64,000 nt of DNA from Trogon surrucura (taxonomy: Eukaryota; Chordata; Aves; Trogoniformes; Trogonidae): positions 19,135,487 through 19,199,486 of the forward strand of contig CM036622.1 in assembly GCA_020746105.1 (NCBI GenBank), written 5' to 3'. The notes under the pieces were generated by a model, which searched no databases, was not told the DNA's origin, and saw only the letters and a list, made by a program, of their open reading frames with translations. The translations under genes were made by a program, and so were the position numbers. Positions 39,101-54,100 of the stretch are shown piece by piece; within the stretch, counting starts at the first letter, position 1; the number at the start of each line of letters is the position of its first letter.

Positions 39101-42100
39101 ATTTCTTTTCAAATGGTCTTTCAATCAACTTTAGTAAGAACATGTTCCATGTCCCTTGTGAAACACTGGGTAGAGTTAATGGGTTCATGATTCCTGTACA
39201 GGGATGTGCAGATGCTCCAGTTGAGTATGCAAAGGGATAACATCTTCTACGTAAAAGTGGGGTAGGTGTGTATCTGAAGAAATTTCATAAAAAATATCTG
39301 TGGACACATAAGTACTGGATTATATATAAATGTTCTAGTTGGGGATAATTCATGCAGTGTATCTTTGTGTTTGTGTTATATTTAAGACCTAATAAAACCA
39401 TTCTGCTAATACCAGCTCAAGTTGAAAAGAAAGGAACATGAAATTTTCCTGAAATAAAACTGCCTGGTTACTGCTCCATTTTGCAGAGTTATGTCAGTCT
39501 GTGCTCACATAAATGAAGGACCACCCTTCGTTTTGCTGGTTCTTACATGTGTAGAGCTCAGTGTATGTTTTTTCCTTTCTTATTGTGAGGTCTGTAACAC
39601 CTTGGTGGTTTTGGCTTGTGGCCAATAAGAAAGACTCTTTATCTGTTGTAAATACTTTTGCCTACAGATGCTGCTGGTGCAGAATTCTGATCTTGATTAG
39701 TTGAAACCGTTTTGGACATCCGTACATACTTTCCAAGGTTATAAACTCAACACAAGTAAGATTTTCGTGGTGAGAAATACTGCTGTAGTGCATTGAATAC
39801 GTTATGTGATTGATGGGGTACTGTATTTCCATTAAAAACTATATGCAAAACTCGTTGTGGTAATTGCTTATCTGTAGATACTTAAGAATGAGATTTTCAG
39901 GATGTTGTGCGTGCAATATAACGTGTAAGCAAGCAGGTGTTTTAAAATCTAATACAGAATACTGTATATATGTTTCTTCATTTCAGTTGAAGTTACTAAA
40001 CTTTCTCATTAGATTTTCCATAGAAGTGTTGCAGTGAAAAATTTCTTCCTTTGCGTGCAAAGAATATGTTGGATATGGAGTCAATCTGCAACTATCTTTT
40101 TCAAGAATCCAGACTTGCCATTTCTAATTAGATGCTGTATGGCAGAATTGATTCTGTAATCTACATTTGCATTAAAAACGGACTCCTAGAATTGCTCAGA
40201 TAGCTTGTAATGTTCACAGTTAGTTTGTATCGTGTCATTTTTTTGAGTTTGCAGATGTGAAAATACTGTGCATCTGCAGCTGAAGACTTTCAGAGCACAG
40301 AAAGCCTTTATAATTGCAGGCTTAGAAAATTTTCAACAGATTTTGCTAGTAAGGAGATTACATGTTCTCAGATGTCTGTAAAATGCCAAATAAAAAGTAG
40401 AGATGACGGAGCAATAGTGGCATGAAATTGGTAGTTTTTGAGGTGGTCAACATTCCCAGAAGAAGCAGCACCGTGATCTTGTGCTCTGTTGTGATGGGAG
40501 CGTCAAACATATTCCATCGCTGTCAGTGTAGTTTACCTTAAATGTTAGTAAGATCTAGATGAAGTAACTGCATTGCTGTATGTGTGCTCTTTTCCTATAT
40601 GTTCTTACTTTCTCAGTAAGCTGGATTTTGTTTAAATGTTCATCTTAAATAGTGCTTTTGTCAAGAAATACGAAACTTAGGAACATCAAAGCTGAGGATG
40701 TCTCCTTATAAATATAGCAGCAATTGTTGCTGTGGAGTGCTGGAGAATTCTATAGCTCCTGCGTAGAGTGAATGATCGCTGTGATGAGCATTAACTAACC
40801 ATCTTACAGCATTACCTTGTGTCATCAAACAAGCAGTTCGTAGGGTGGAATAAAGTCAAACCCAAGTGTGAACTTAGTTAAAATTGTGTTAACAGTACAT
40901 AACATGTAACTGAAAACTTTACAGGCTTTATTTTGGAAGCTGTCTGGTTAGGCTTTCCAAATTAATGTCACTTCTAAAAAAAAAAATAAAACCCATTGCC
41001 TCTGCTCCAGTATTTTGCTGTTGCTGCTTGTGTTCTGTTCTGTGCTGAAACTGAAATATGCTTTGAAAATGAGAGCCATATCTTTATTAACCCATTTTCA
41101 GTTTTATACTGAGCCAACTATAATAGAGGTATCTCCAATAGTGTCACAAAATAATGGTACCATGCATAGAGCACTTTTGTGATCATTAGAGCATCTCCCA
41201 AAAGGTTCAGACTACAATACCAGCTTAATTTGGTGGTTGGGACTTTGAATTCTGAAATATACAATAATTTAGGATTGCTTGATGATTCCTTTAAAGCTTA
41301 GCTTGGAAGAAGAGACAGTTCAAAATACAGACTTGACAGAAAGAGGTAAGAAGAAGGGCAGAGCATCACTTTTCCTCTGAGAACGTCAGCTAAAATAAGA
41401 AAAGTCAACACTTACTGGTGTTAGTCAGTCAGGTCTGTAAGAGCTCTTCCCTGCTGAATGTTAGCGAGCGTGTATCTTCTTCACAACAGGGACTGAGAAC
41501 CTGAGTATTCCTCTCACTCTTTCAAGCTAAGTTCTTAGTTAGGCATGTGCTATACATAATTTTGTTCTTTATTCTTCTCTGGTCTGTCTTAAATTGTAGT
41601 GCCTCAAAAGGATGAGGGAAGATGAGAGGGAGTCTTAGGAGATAGGTAGAAAGTTTGCATACTTCAAGGTCAGATGGGTGTGAGGGTTGAGGGTGGGAGA
41701 GCAGGGGTCATTTCCTTCAGTCTGGTCATGTCACATACTGATGCATCCTATTTAGTCAGTATTTAGTTACACCATCAGTGTACTCCAATTCCCGTGTCTC
41801 CTTAGCTAATGTCTAGACGGTTAGAAAGAGGGTTGGATAAAAACCCTAAATATCACCTATTCTTGCAGCTGGGGGAAGGCGTAGGCAAGGGTAGCACTTT
41901 TTCTGGTGTTTCCCAGGGCTGTTTTGAAACCTATAAATGTAGATACTCTAACAGTACTGCTATGAAAGACAGTACATGGTTTGAAAGGTACCGAGACAGT
42001 AAGAAGGTTGCGTGACTGTGCTCTCCATTCTGGCTGTGCTAGTTTTGGCAGGGATAGAGTTAATTTTCTTCGCAGTAGCTACTGTGGGGCTGTGTTTTAG

Positions 42101-45100
42101 ATTTGGCAATACAGGGATGTTTTAGTTACTGCTGAGCAGTACTTACAGAGTCAAAGCTCATCCCACTCCACCAAGGAGGAGGCTGGAAGTGCACAAGAAA
42201 CTGGGAGGGGACACCGCCAGGACAGCTCACCCCAGCTGGCCAAGGAGATATCCCAGACCTTATGGCATCGTGCTCAGCACATAAAGCTGGGGGAAGAAGA
42301 AGGAAGTGTAGGATGTTCAGAGTGGTGGCATTTGTCTTCCCAAGTAACTGTTAGGTGTGATGGAGCCCTGCTTTCCTGGAGATGGCTGAACACCTGCCTG
42401 CTGATGGGAACTGGTGTTTTTCTTTGCGTGTGTGTGTGACTTTGCTTTAGCTATCAAACTACCTTTATTTCAAGTGACACATTTTCTCACTTTTCTGATT
42501 CTCTTCCCCATCTCACCAGGGAGGGGAGTGAGCGAGCAGTAGTGCGTAGTTGCTGGCCAGGTGTAAACCATGGCCATCCTTTTTGGTGCCCGAGATGGGG
42601 CTTGAAGGGTTCAAGATAACAACAGATCTGATTGGAATATGCTAGATAGAATTTATAGTTGTTACTGCTTTTTGCTGCTAATGGACAGGCTTCTGTGCTT
42701 TCTGTGGGGCTTACCTTACTGTACAGGTGAGCCTAGTGCTCGTTAGTGACCACTTTTTGCTTTTGCTACTCACTGTGCTGCTCAGCATCTTGCTCTGCTG
42801 TGCCTGGGAACATTTCGGTACGGTGGTGGTGATGCACCTGGGCTGGCAGATGGCCAGAGCATCACTGCTCTTCCTGTGCTGCTCTGCTGGACAGACTCGA
42901 ACCGCAGTGTGAACTCAAGTGGAAGGGACTGTGACTCTCTCCATTCTGGCCAGAAGGCAGACAGTTTTACAAGGCTCAGGGGCTCGTCCTTAAAGCACTA
43001 GGGTGCCATGATGTGGGTGAGTGGGATCAGAGCATCAAGTGATTGCTAGACCATACTGTTGTCTTGTGCTCTGCCCCTTGCTGCCACTTTGTCAGTGCCT
43101 GTAGCTGCCTTTGATATGCAGCATTACCCACCAAGCTTCCCCTTATGTATGCATATGTTTATATTTACATTTTAACTTTCTTTTGTTTGCAGGTTACCTA
43201 GTGGGAGGTGAAGTGAGCACTTTTTTTTAAGTCAAAGTGAGGTGATATAATTAAGCTTCTAGACACTTTTTTAATGTTTCTGTTATCAGAAGGTTATTTA
43301 TTGTTCTGACCTACAAGTCTTCTCACAGTGAAAAATTAATGTACCTGTAGTAATGTTAAAAATCTCTACTGTAAAGACATACCCAGCTGTCTCTGCATGC
43401 TTTCATTTGTGGGAAAAGAATCAATTGCTTTTTTGAAAGAAGGGGTTAAAAGATTTGTATCTATCCAAAAGTATATTGGGAGGCAAATTCAAATTCTTAC
43501 CTCTTAAATGGTAGGAGTAGAATGCTGTTATGTGGTGTTTCAATTTTGGATGGTAATTCATTCCTATTAAAGAATTAATAGGATGTTGCCAAAGCCCAAG
43601 ACAGGTGTTTGCATCCTTCTGAAGTCACTTATGAAGCTTTACTAGTTTGAAACACGAGGAAAATATCAATGTATATTCTTCTTACTTGTTTCAGTTCTTT
43701 AACTGATCTTTTAATGCTCTAAAAGTAAAGGTTTGTCGTACTTTTGTAGCATCTGTGAGTTTGAGACACAATGTAAAAATTTGGAGACACCCTGTGTTAG
43801 AAAATACGTTTCTAGTTTCCTTTTAAAGTTTTAGAATAACAACACTGACTGTTTTTTCAGTGCATTTTAACTTCGGTCCATAGCTGGCTGGGCTGGATTG
43901 TACGTGTCCTGTGCAACATGGAACTCCTGCTTTGTCTCGTACTGTACTGCAGGCACTTGGCACTAAACAAATTAACAGTAGACCTTGCTATACTAAGATA
44001 AGAGGCTAATTTTACAGGTACAACATTTCATAAATTACATTTTAGTTGACAGTTCAGAACTGGAGGATTAATTAATATTTAGAAATCTAGTCAAATGGGA
44101 ATAGCTGCAGGCTTATTAGAAACAAATGTCACATTGCTGTTTGATACAAAGATTTCTAGGTCAGAATGACTGATGTTTGTCTGAATTTTCGTATATAAAC
44201 GTGACTAATTACTTTTGAAAGTCTGAAAAAAAATATTACAAATGAAGACACAATTTTACCAGCTAGTGTATCCTATACAACTGCATATTTAACGTGTTAG
44301 AGAGTGTTCCTGAAAACAAAAAATACTGCATTCTTGTTTTTCTAATTACTTATGCATAATATCCCTTGACTGATGCTGTTCAGTCAGTGGAAGACGAGTT
44401 GGCTGACATCTGGACGTGAATTTCAATTCTTTTTGTTCTTTCACTGTGTAGATGAAGAAATCTGCTCATGACCTCTGTGTGGTTGTGCTTCAGATATTGG
44501 ACTTGTACTGATTAAACAAGTGGGAACTTGATGGGTCTTCTAGTCTTGAATGTCATTAACTTTATTCTGTTGGAATGCAGTAGTTCAAAGTAACCCTGTG
44601 ATATTTTGGGAATGCTAGACATATGAAAGAATTTCTTGTAGTTTGTGTTAGAAGTGATGCATGTTGCTGATGTAAGCGGATACTTGCATAAAATAGACAA
44701 AATGAAAAGTACACATAAGCTTTTCTCGTCTTTAGTGCTGTCTTTGGAAGTCTTTCACAGCGGTTTGCTCATCTAGCCAGTTGTCTGTTACGGTGTTCCA
44801 TTTAGTCATCTGAACTTCTGCTTAACTAGTGAATTTATACGCCTTTAATACTTCTTTAACTGATGAATGTCACGTTGTTATTTAAATTCTAATTGGAGCA
44901 TCTACTAGGAGGGTTACATTTGTGAATGTTGCTTGTTTCAGAAGTGGTGTTCGCTCAGGCTTTTCCAAGCATGAGCTTTCTTTATAAACTTTACAGCATC
45001 AGTAGCCGTAGCTCTATTAGTTTGGCTTTTGGATGATCGTGAGGGAGTTGGAGTTTGAGGTAACATGCAATGCACTTCTCACAGCAGTCTGATACCTAAT

Positions 45101-48100
45101 TTGGACCATTAAGGCACTTTGCAATAGTTGAAAGGTTTTGCTATCTGCGGTTTGAGAGGTTGGAAAAATTATGTCGGAAAAGTGGAAAGTGGAAGATTAG
45201 TGTCTTGCTGACACTACATTGGGGTTTATTTGATGGTATATGGGCAGTGGGGAAGACTGAACTGAAGGTGTGCTTGGGAGGGCTTTTATTCTACAAGGAA
45301 TTGTCTGCAGCAGAGAATATACAAACTTTAAAGATGGAAACCATCTACAGAAACTCCGTGTTGTGTAGATTCTTATTGACTGAAAGAAGGGAATACGTTA
45401 AGGCCATTAGTTTGATAGTGACAGCAAACAGACTGATTCCCTTTGTTGCGTATTATTACATTACATCACCTCTCAATGTTAAGTGAAATGGAGCAGCAGC
45501 AGATGTACTGGGTAGCTGTCCTGTCTCAGAATGGGAGTGTTCCTTGATTTTTCCATGTATGTAATTCTGCATGAGTGGTATTCTAAATAAATAATAGTAA
45601 ATAAATAATTGGTTGGTAGACTATATTTAAAAACTAACTTTAAAAAGGAATGCAGAAAACGACAGGAGTGTTTGTCAGAATGATAGAAGACTTTTTAATG
45701 CTTGTGAAAAATAAAACCCAAACCTGAAACCTTTCATCCGTGTGTATGCACTGGCTATAGAAAAGAAGGAAATACAGTGGTTAGTAACAGAGAGCTTAAT
45801 AATTTACTCTAAAGCTCTGTGGATATAGAGAGGACCATTGTACTTACATACTAAATGAGATGCTGAAGTTTAATTACTTTCTAGGTCTTAGAAAACAGAT
45901 GACTTAAGTTATGCCTAAAACTTAACTTTCTGATTTTTACCCTCCCCCTTCTTTTCCTCTGTTTCTTTCTAGGTTTAACTATAGATCAACACATCATCTT
46001 GCGTCTCATGGGTTTTACGAATTTTTAAATTGGTTTGATGAAAGAGCATGGTATCCACTGGGAAGAATAGTAGGTGGAACTGTAAGTATTATAATAATAA
46101 TTTAAAGAGGACTTTGTAATAAGTGTTTTGAACTTTCAATACAAATTCAGCATTGATAAGGAGGATCTTAAAAATATGCTTTTAATTGTCAAATTGGTTC
46201 AGAGAGAATAGCAAGATGATTTAATTTTTAATTGCGGGAACCAAGACGGTAAGTCAACATGCTTTAGTTTTTATCCCAAAGCATACTGTGAGCAAGAAAT
46301 ACAGAATTGAGTTTTACTTCCTTTCATATGAGGTTCTTATGGTAATAAAGAAGGGTATTATGATTTCTGTAATTCTGCTACATAAAAGGAAAAAAGAAAA
46401 AAGATATTTTTTTTTTTAAAAAAAGTTACCTAAATCTTTTTAGGCACAAGTTTTAATCCAATGGCTTATGTTGAATGGACTACATGTGTGCATGGAAAAT
46501 TTTAGGATTTCACTGGAATAGACAAAGACCTTTTGAAATTCAGTCATTGGGGCACTTGGATGAAGCATCAGGAATGGGTGAGACTGGTATCGGTACAAGT
46601 TACAAGACAGGAAAGGTGTACGAAACGCTATTATCAAATCAGTATATAAATATCATTCATTGGTAGAATAGCTTTAGTGTGAAAATGCATTAAAACTTAT
46701 TTACATACCATTTTAATACATACCATTTGAATGCATTTATGGATTATTAATTTTTTTTGCAATGATTCGATCACCATTTGTTTTAGTATCATAGGGGTAC
46801 CGGCGATTCTTTTTATTAACATATATATGTGTTTTCTCCATGCCTGTCTTATGAAAGAAAAAACCTTTGGAAATGGAATTGAAATATTGATTGTATACAT
46901 TATTTTGCAAGTCACATGGTATCTTAATGTTTTAATAGTTTATCTTGTAAACCAGCTCTCAAGGATATGCGCAGGGGAGTATTCTGTCATCTTAATGTAA
47001 TTTAGTACAACTCTCATCTTAGCTTGTGAAAGAAACTAAGGCAGGTGAAGTACATCTTAACTTTTCTAGTACATATGAACATTAGAAGAATCAATAAGTG
47101 TGGGAGGGTAGAATACTTCTTAAGAAGATTTTAAAGTTCTCAAATATTATATGATGGGTGCAATAGATTTGTGTAAGTCTATGCTGCCTTTCCTGGAGGA
47201 TATCTTAATTCAGTTTTATAGGACTTTATTTTAGTCCTTCATATCCGAAGATGTTTACGTGTGTCTTATAAATATGTCATACTCAACGGACTGTCCATCA
47301 GCTTTTCAGCTTTAAAGAAATAAAGTCTTGTTGATGCACATTTTCTTTCTCCATGAGTAATAAGAAGTGAAAGAGTGGCATGGTATATTTTGGTGGAAAA
47401 TGGATAGGGCTGGGAAATGTTGCTGGATTTATTCTTGTTGTCTCAGGTCTTTTGCGTTGTTTTTTTGTTAAAGCTGTTAACCAGCTTGAAATTCTTTTGC
47501 AAACTTTAGCTTCTGCTTCCATACCTTAACGACAAATTCTTCTCATTATATGATAAATGTCAAGCAAGATAGGATATTATCTGTATGCTGCTTATTCATT
47601 TACAAAATGGATTATATGTAACTGTTAGCATTTGGCTAAAATTTAAAAAACCTCTAGTGTTCAGCAGTGTTGTCAAAATATGATTAAAGTAGTGTTAAAA
47701 TAATTCCATTAGCTTTACCTGCTCACTGCTTATATCAGCTTAAGAACTGACTGTTTCATTGCAAATTATATGCAAATCAACCTGCCGTGATCGTTTTCTG
47801 CAATAACCTGGTGGGGTTTTGTTTTCTATTTCCTTCTTTTAGGTATACCCAGGACTGATGGTGACAGCAGGCCTTATACATTGGATTTTAAATATGCTTA
47901 ATGTGACAGTCCATATAAGAGATGTATGCGTGTTCCTAGCACCAGTTTTTAGCGGCCTTACAGCTATTTCTACTTTCCTGCTCACCAGAGAACTGTGGAA
48001 CCAGGGAGCAGGGCTTTTAGCTGCCTGTTTTATTGCCATAGTTCCAGGTTACATATCCCGATCAGTAGCAGGATCATTTGACAATGAAGGCATAGCTATT

Positions 48101-51100
48101 TTTGCACTGCAGTTCACATACTATTTATGGGTAAGTAATTGCCGAGTCTTCTGCTTTGGAAAGGTTTTTTGGTTCCTCCTCCAACCAAATGACTGATTTT
48201 TCTTAGAATGCATTGAATTCTGATTTTCCTCCCTCTTTATCCTTCCTCCCCTTGGCTCTTGATCAGGCGAGTGCTGAGAAGTCACATGATCTGAAGCGCT
48301 CCATAATCACACTCTTTGATTTGCTGTGTAAAAGTACCGTTCAGCTGAAGTATGTGTGTCCTGTAGTAGTAATAATAATAATGAGAAGTCTGCACATTTA
48401 GAGGTAACGAAAGGGTTGGTTCTGTTTTTCAGCTCGGAGGTATTAGTATTATGAGAGCATCAAACTTTACCCTCCTTATTTAGCTGAAGAAAGGTGAAAG
48501 AAAAGACTCTGAATGCAGAGTGCTTTGAACTGCCTTCTGGAGAAGCTTTTGACTGCATGGAGGGTCTGGGCTTTGACTTAAGCGTTCAAATTAAATACCC
48601 AGACCTGTCCAGAGCAAGATATTAATATGGTTGCATGCCTAAAAAAAAATAACCTGATGTCTTTTAATCAGCCCTCTTGCTAGTGCAGCTTGTCTGTCAC
48701 TCTTTAATCTGCATGTAAAATTACATCTGGAGAGCAGTTTTGTCTGAAGGAGCTTAGGCAAGCTGGAGTTTTTCTGGACTATTGCTTCTATTTTGGAAAT
48801 ACCATAAATAGCATAACTGTATTGTTTCTTAGCATAGACACTGCATGGTACTGTCCTTCATGTGCTCCTTGCACGCATACACTTTTCATTTTGTGTGTCT
48901 CCATGTATGTAGATGGTCATTGCAGCTTTTTCCTATGATTTTGTCAAGATTTCTACTTTTCATTTTTTAGCTTGGGAATATGTCAAGCTTGGGATGTTGT
49001 TGGTAGGAGTATAATGGAAAGGAATTAAAGTTTTTTGTGAGCAAGTGACTGGCGTTACTTAAATGCCTTTTTTTATAAATCTGGAATTGGAATAAACTGC
49101 AGGTGTAAAGGTGTGGTTGTTTGATAGCAATAATAGAATCAGCCTACACTGTTACTTTAGAACAACTGAGACTTGATAGCAGTCGTCTGTTCCTATGGAA
49201 CTGAACTGCATGGTACAATAATGTTTGCGTCGACTCTTGCAGAATCATGTGTGAATCAAACATATTTTGTAGATAACTTCCTAGCTTTATTTAAGTCGGA
49301 GCTGCAAAGTGCAGTGTTTGCATGAACTCTTGCAGAATTATGCGTGAATCAAACATATTTTATATATAACTTTCTAGCTTTATTTAAGTTGGTTTTCCAT
49401 TCCTTATTCCCAATGACCACCATCAGTTTTGGATAAAATCATACTCCTGGGCCGGTTTATGGAGCCTGCTATACCTTTACTAGTATCTAGATGCTCTCAT
49501 TAACCCTCAGTGAGTTTTTCAAATTTATGGAATAGCTCTTTTATCTATAATTGCAGAGTTGGGTCTGATGCCAGCCAAAGTAAGCCATGGATAGTCGACC
49601 CTTATAAAGTGATCTGATGTCTCAGAGAATGTAGCACAGAGGTGTTGCAACTATTTTTTTTACCACAGATCTTGTTGGAGAGAGTTGTATTGAATCCTGC
49701 CTCTGCTTTAGAGACAGATGTAAGCTATCTGTGTGAATGAATTGCACTTGTGGTTTGGTTTTGTGGACATCAGAAACATAAAAATATACATGGTAAAGAA
49801 GTTCTCTTGACAGTTGTTTTGGAATGAAATTTTAGAATATTGTCTAGTATTTGTTTGTCATGCATAAATACCTTTTTATATTTAAAGGTGAAGTCTGTGA
49901 AAACTGGGTCAGTCTTTTGGACAATCTGCTGCTGTCTATCCTACTTTTACATGGTAAGGCAGTCATACATATAATAGTGAAACTATCTGAGTAGGGCTTA
50001 CATAATCCATATGTTGACAAAGAACAGAGAAGATTCTAATCTTTGCTGGAGTCATAATATAAAATTGTTGCTTCATATTACTATTAAGACTAAATATATC
50101 AGTAAAAAGGCATAATAAATATTTCAGAATTTAAAGTATTTAAGTAAATGCCACGAAAGCAATTTTTTTGGAAAAACTCTTAAATATAACTTCCTTAGAA
50201 ATATATCCTGTGATGTGAACAGGTGCTCTGATTCAGTGGGATTTTTATTTCAGTGCAGGTGAGTTAAGGTGGAATTTTGGTGTTCATGTGTCTATGTGTC
50301 ATTATTACTAAAAATGCAATAATAATATTTAAAATATATGGATGAATTTACACTTACATAACTTTGAAAGTTATTTCTTTGGGTCTAATTGTGCAATAAA
50401 GTAAAGCATATCACCAGAACAGCTGAATGGATTCAGAGTCAGATTGAATGATTATAAAATCCCTTTTCATTCTTGTTCTGTGAAAATGGAGGCTAATGCC
50501 AAGATATTCCTAAGGGCTAACAGAGGGGAAAACCAGCAGTAAAATTGAGGCGCAATAGCAAAATGGAGGGTATCGGTTTCCCCCCTCCTCCATCTCTTGA
50601 AACATCTAAGGTTTCCTCTGCAAATCGATCAGAAGTCCTTTTTCTCCCTATATGATACAGCTTTTTTCTTTCTTTCTTTCTTTTGTGGCTGTAGGAAAAT
50701 TAACTTAGCTTCAAAATAGTCAATGGTGGGACAGTCAGGCGAATTGTTTGGTATTGGCTAAGACTGAGGTCTCAATACTGCTTTTCTACAGTGAGGTAAC
50801 TAGGCAAGAAGGAGGAATTTAGGAACTGTTTTGCATGCCTTAACTTAAGGCTCAAGGTTAATTCAGAGACTTCTGCATGCTGCCTTGATTTCCTCTAGCT
50901 TTAATATTTGTTGGATTTTCTGGGAGATTTTTACTGTTAATATAGCAAATAATAACCCTTTATATGTTGCCAGAGAGGATAGCTCTCTTGTGTTAAGAGT
51001 GTATTTATTTCTTCCCCTGTTTCTCCTCCTTTTTTCCAAATCATTAAATAAACAGCCACTAATTTATACATGGTGTTGTTGTTTATATAGCATTATGGTA

Positions 51101-54100
51101 AAGAAGGTTTAGCGTACAGACTTCAGTCAAGTACAAAATCAGGCAAGTTTGTTTTTGAGTTTGTATATTTATGTACCATAGTGGGTTTTTATATTTTGTC
51201 AATACTTGCCTCTGAAAGTGCTCCTCATAAATACACAGAGAACGAACAAAATGCTTCTACAATTTTACTGCTGAAAAATGACACAATATCAAGTTCTTCC
51301 CACTGTAGTCTGACTAGCGTCTTGGTCTGTGGGATTGTACAAGAGGAAGGGGATGTGATCTTGTGCGCGTGGTGACAGAACGTGTGGAGTCAATGTCGCC
51401 AATCATGACATTCAATCCTGAAATATAAAACAATGTGGTTTTTTTTTACTTTCAAGTTCTGTCAGCTAGCAAAAGGTTAAGGTTTATCTGTAGCTTAGCC
51501 TCAATGATTAGGTGATAAAACTGCTTACAGAGCCTGCCTACTCCATCCTAGTAGTAGGATTTCCATATATTTTACTTCGCTTTGGAAAGAGTTTTGTTAA
51601 GATGCTCTTCTAGACATTTTGCTTAAATTTTGGGGGGAAAGAATAATTGTACTATTCATTATATAGTACTAATTTGTCTTTCTCTGGTGGAATTAGTTAT
51701 ACTTTCAGTCTAAATTGAAAAATCAAATCACAATTTTGAGGTAGTAAGAGCCAGTCCTTGCATGGGGAGCTTGGGGCGCAGCTCCTTGAAAAAGGAACGG
51801 ATAGTGTATGGACTGTCAGAAGTCTTTCTTGATAACTAAATCTGCTTAAAATATATACCTAACTTCCTGTGGTAATTTGACTCATAGCATTGGATTGTAT
51901 ACCATAAGGAGAAGCTTTTTTTCCCTTGAATTTGTGTTTTTAGCATTTATTTGATTTCAGCAGCTTCTGCTTCAAATAGCTTTTTATGACGAGAAGGTTA
52001 AATGAAACACGGCTCTACATTGAAGCAATCCTACCTGGAGTAATAGCATGTTTCCTCTTTTTGCTAATCTGAGGATGCTTTTGTTTTGTCTCAGAAGTTC
52101 CAGAGTGCATTTTCAGTACAGTAGTCTTCAGTGTTTGGATTTGGTTTAATATTTTGATAAATGGAGATGCAGGTCTCTGGTCCATACAAACTGTCTGTTA
52201 CCTGCTTCATTCAAACCGTTCCCTAAATATGACAGTGTCCTAATTGCACGTTTGTTCTTCTTCTATTCTGTCTTAGCTCGCTTCATATAGATTTTCTCCA
52301 GTTAAATGAATTTGCCTGTGTAAACCATGATACTTCATGCTAGTTGTTTGGCAACAGGATTGCCATAATCTGAAATGAGTTTCTAGAAAGCACAGAAGAT
52401 TTCCATTCTACTTGTTTCACGTTGTCTGAATCGGTTCCCCCAAATTCTGAAACACCAAGTTTTGCAGTGTTAGTATCAGAAACCCGTAGTGCTTGGCCTT
52501 ATCCTTATTTTAGCATCCATTCTACAGAACATGGTCATTTGGGTTTCTTTCTGGATTTTAGGGCTTTAAAAATATCTTCACGAATCTAAGCTCTAAAGTA
52601 CAATTAAAGTGAAAACCACATTAGCTGCTGCCTTCTAAAAATGCAGATCTGGGGCAGGCGTGGTACATATGGGAGAAGTCTAGACTGCAGTTTGACAGGA
52701 GGACATGTGTTAAAATACAGATTGCCTAGTCAACATTAGCCATTCTAAATATGTTAGAAATTTAGATAATGGTAGCTCAGTACATCGTATCTAAACCAGC
52801 AGTCAGGGAGATATTGATCCCATCGTGGTGTTTCCGTACATCAGTGTTTCCAAGTGCGTTGTACCAGTGCTTCTTAAGTGCTGCTGTCACGACAAGGTCA
52901 CAACACCCATGATACGGTTTTACATGTGTGTGGGTTTTTTTTATAATAAACATAAAGAGAGATTCTGGTGGTAATGCTAATAGTTCTCACCGCTCCTCTA
53001 GATGTGGTTTCTGTTTTCTTGTTAAACCATCAGGATGTCTAAATCCAGCGTTGGCTGTCCTAAGGTGTTTTCAGATCTAATTTCCTGTTCCATTTCTCAC
53101 AGGTCTCTGCATGGGGCGGGTATGTTTTCATCATCAACCTTATTCCACTGCATGTATTTGTTCTGTTGCTGATGCAGAGATACAGCAGGAGGGTCTACAT
53201 TGGTAAGTTTTGTTCTTTGAACAGTCATTCTCAAATGCTTAATCATGAGCTATGAGATTAATTACCCCGATGTGTTTTGTATCAAGCGGTAATTAACTAA
53301 TTGCCTATCGGGTTGCATTTTATTAGTTTGGATACTGATTACAATTATTCTCTACCAAGTGGAAATAAGGAGTTAAAGCATACTCACACTTCTAGAACTT
53401 CATTTATGTAGCTCCTCATTTAATTTTATCCTTTCTAGTACACTGAAAAAAAGTAATAATAATTGGATGGTTTAGCATTTGTAGAATCCTTTTAATATAT
53501 TTTATATATTTTGTGTATGTCTGTAATAATATTTCATGTTTTTGTCTTTTCCTTATATGTTAAACAAGGACTGTTTTTAGGATGTTACGCAGCAGAAATT
53601 ATGCAAACTTATAGCGTGTATTGTGATATATATGAGAAAAGACAAAGGGAATTTTAAGCAGCCATGTGTGTTTTATGTAACCTAGACTAAAAAGTAGTTT
53701 AAGAGTGTGTCCACTCCACGTGAATCCTTAAGATTTTACTGGGTTAATGGGTCAGCCTTCCCTGTACTTTCGGGAATCATCTTAGTGATCTTGGGTGACT
53801 AACTTTTTAATTCATTTGCCTGATATTTAAATACTCCATAATTTTTTTACAAAGACTTTACTGGTTAAATCAATTAGCCGTGGTGTAGGTGTGTGAATAA
53901 AATAAATAATAAGCAATTGGGGTATTCAAAGATTTATAAGTTAGTTTGACTCCCTAATGTGAAATCTTTACAATAGGTAGTTTAAGAACATAGTAAGAAT
54001 TGAAGAGTAATACCACAGGGCATTTCATATTTGTAAATATATTTTCATTACTTATTTTAATACTGTTTTGTCTTTGTGCTTTTAATTTTTTTTGATAGGG

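Larger units (their letters stand above)
24141..45972 (+). other. STT3B intron 1 (21.8 kb)
   Basis: Opens GTGAGT and closes TTCTAG. The first ~580 bp are still CpG island, a usual place for intronic promoter-proximal elements. The rest is AT-rich and holds a C13 run (25,400-25,412), an ERV LTR plus leader (42,035), a CR1 tail (37,774), a pair of related ~70-bp repeats (34,273 and 36,911) and small tandem duplications at 34,618 and 36,722. No nested gene is convincing. Confidence 0.9.

Noticed and set aside
45160-45486. 108-codon plus-strand frame in intron 1, considered as a missed exon or nested gene
   Set aside because: It has no flanking splice signals in frame with STT3B and no recognisable protein similarity. 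Exon 1 joins exon 2 cleanly without it.
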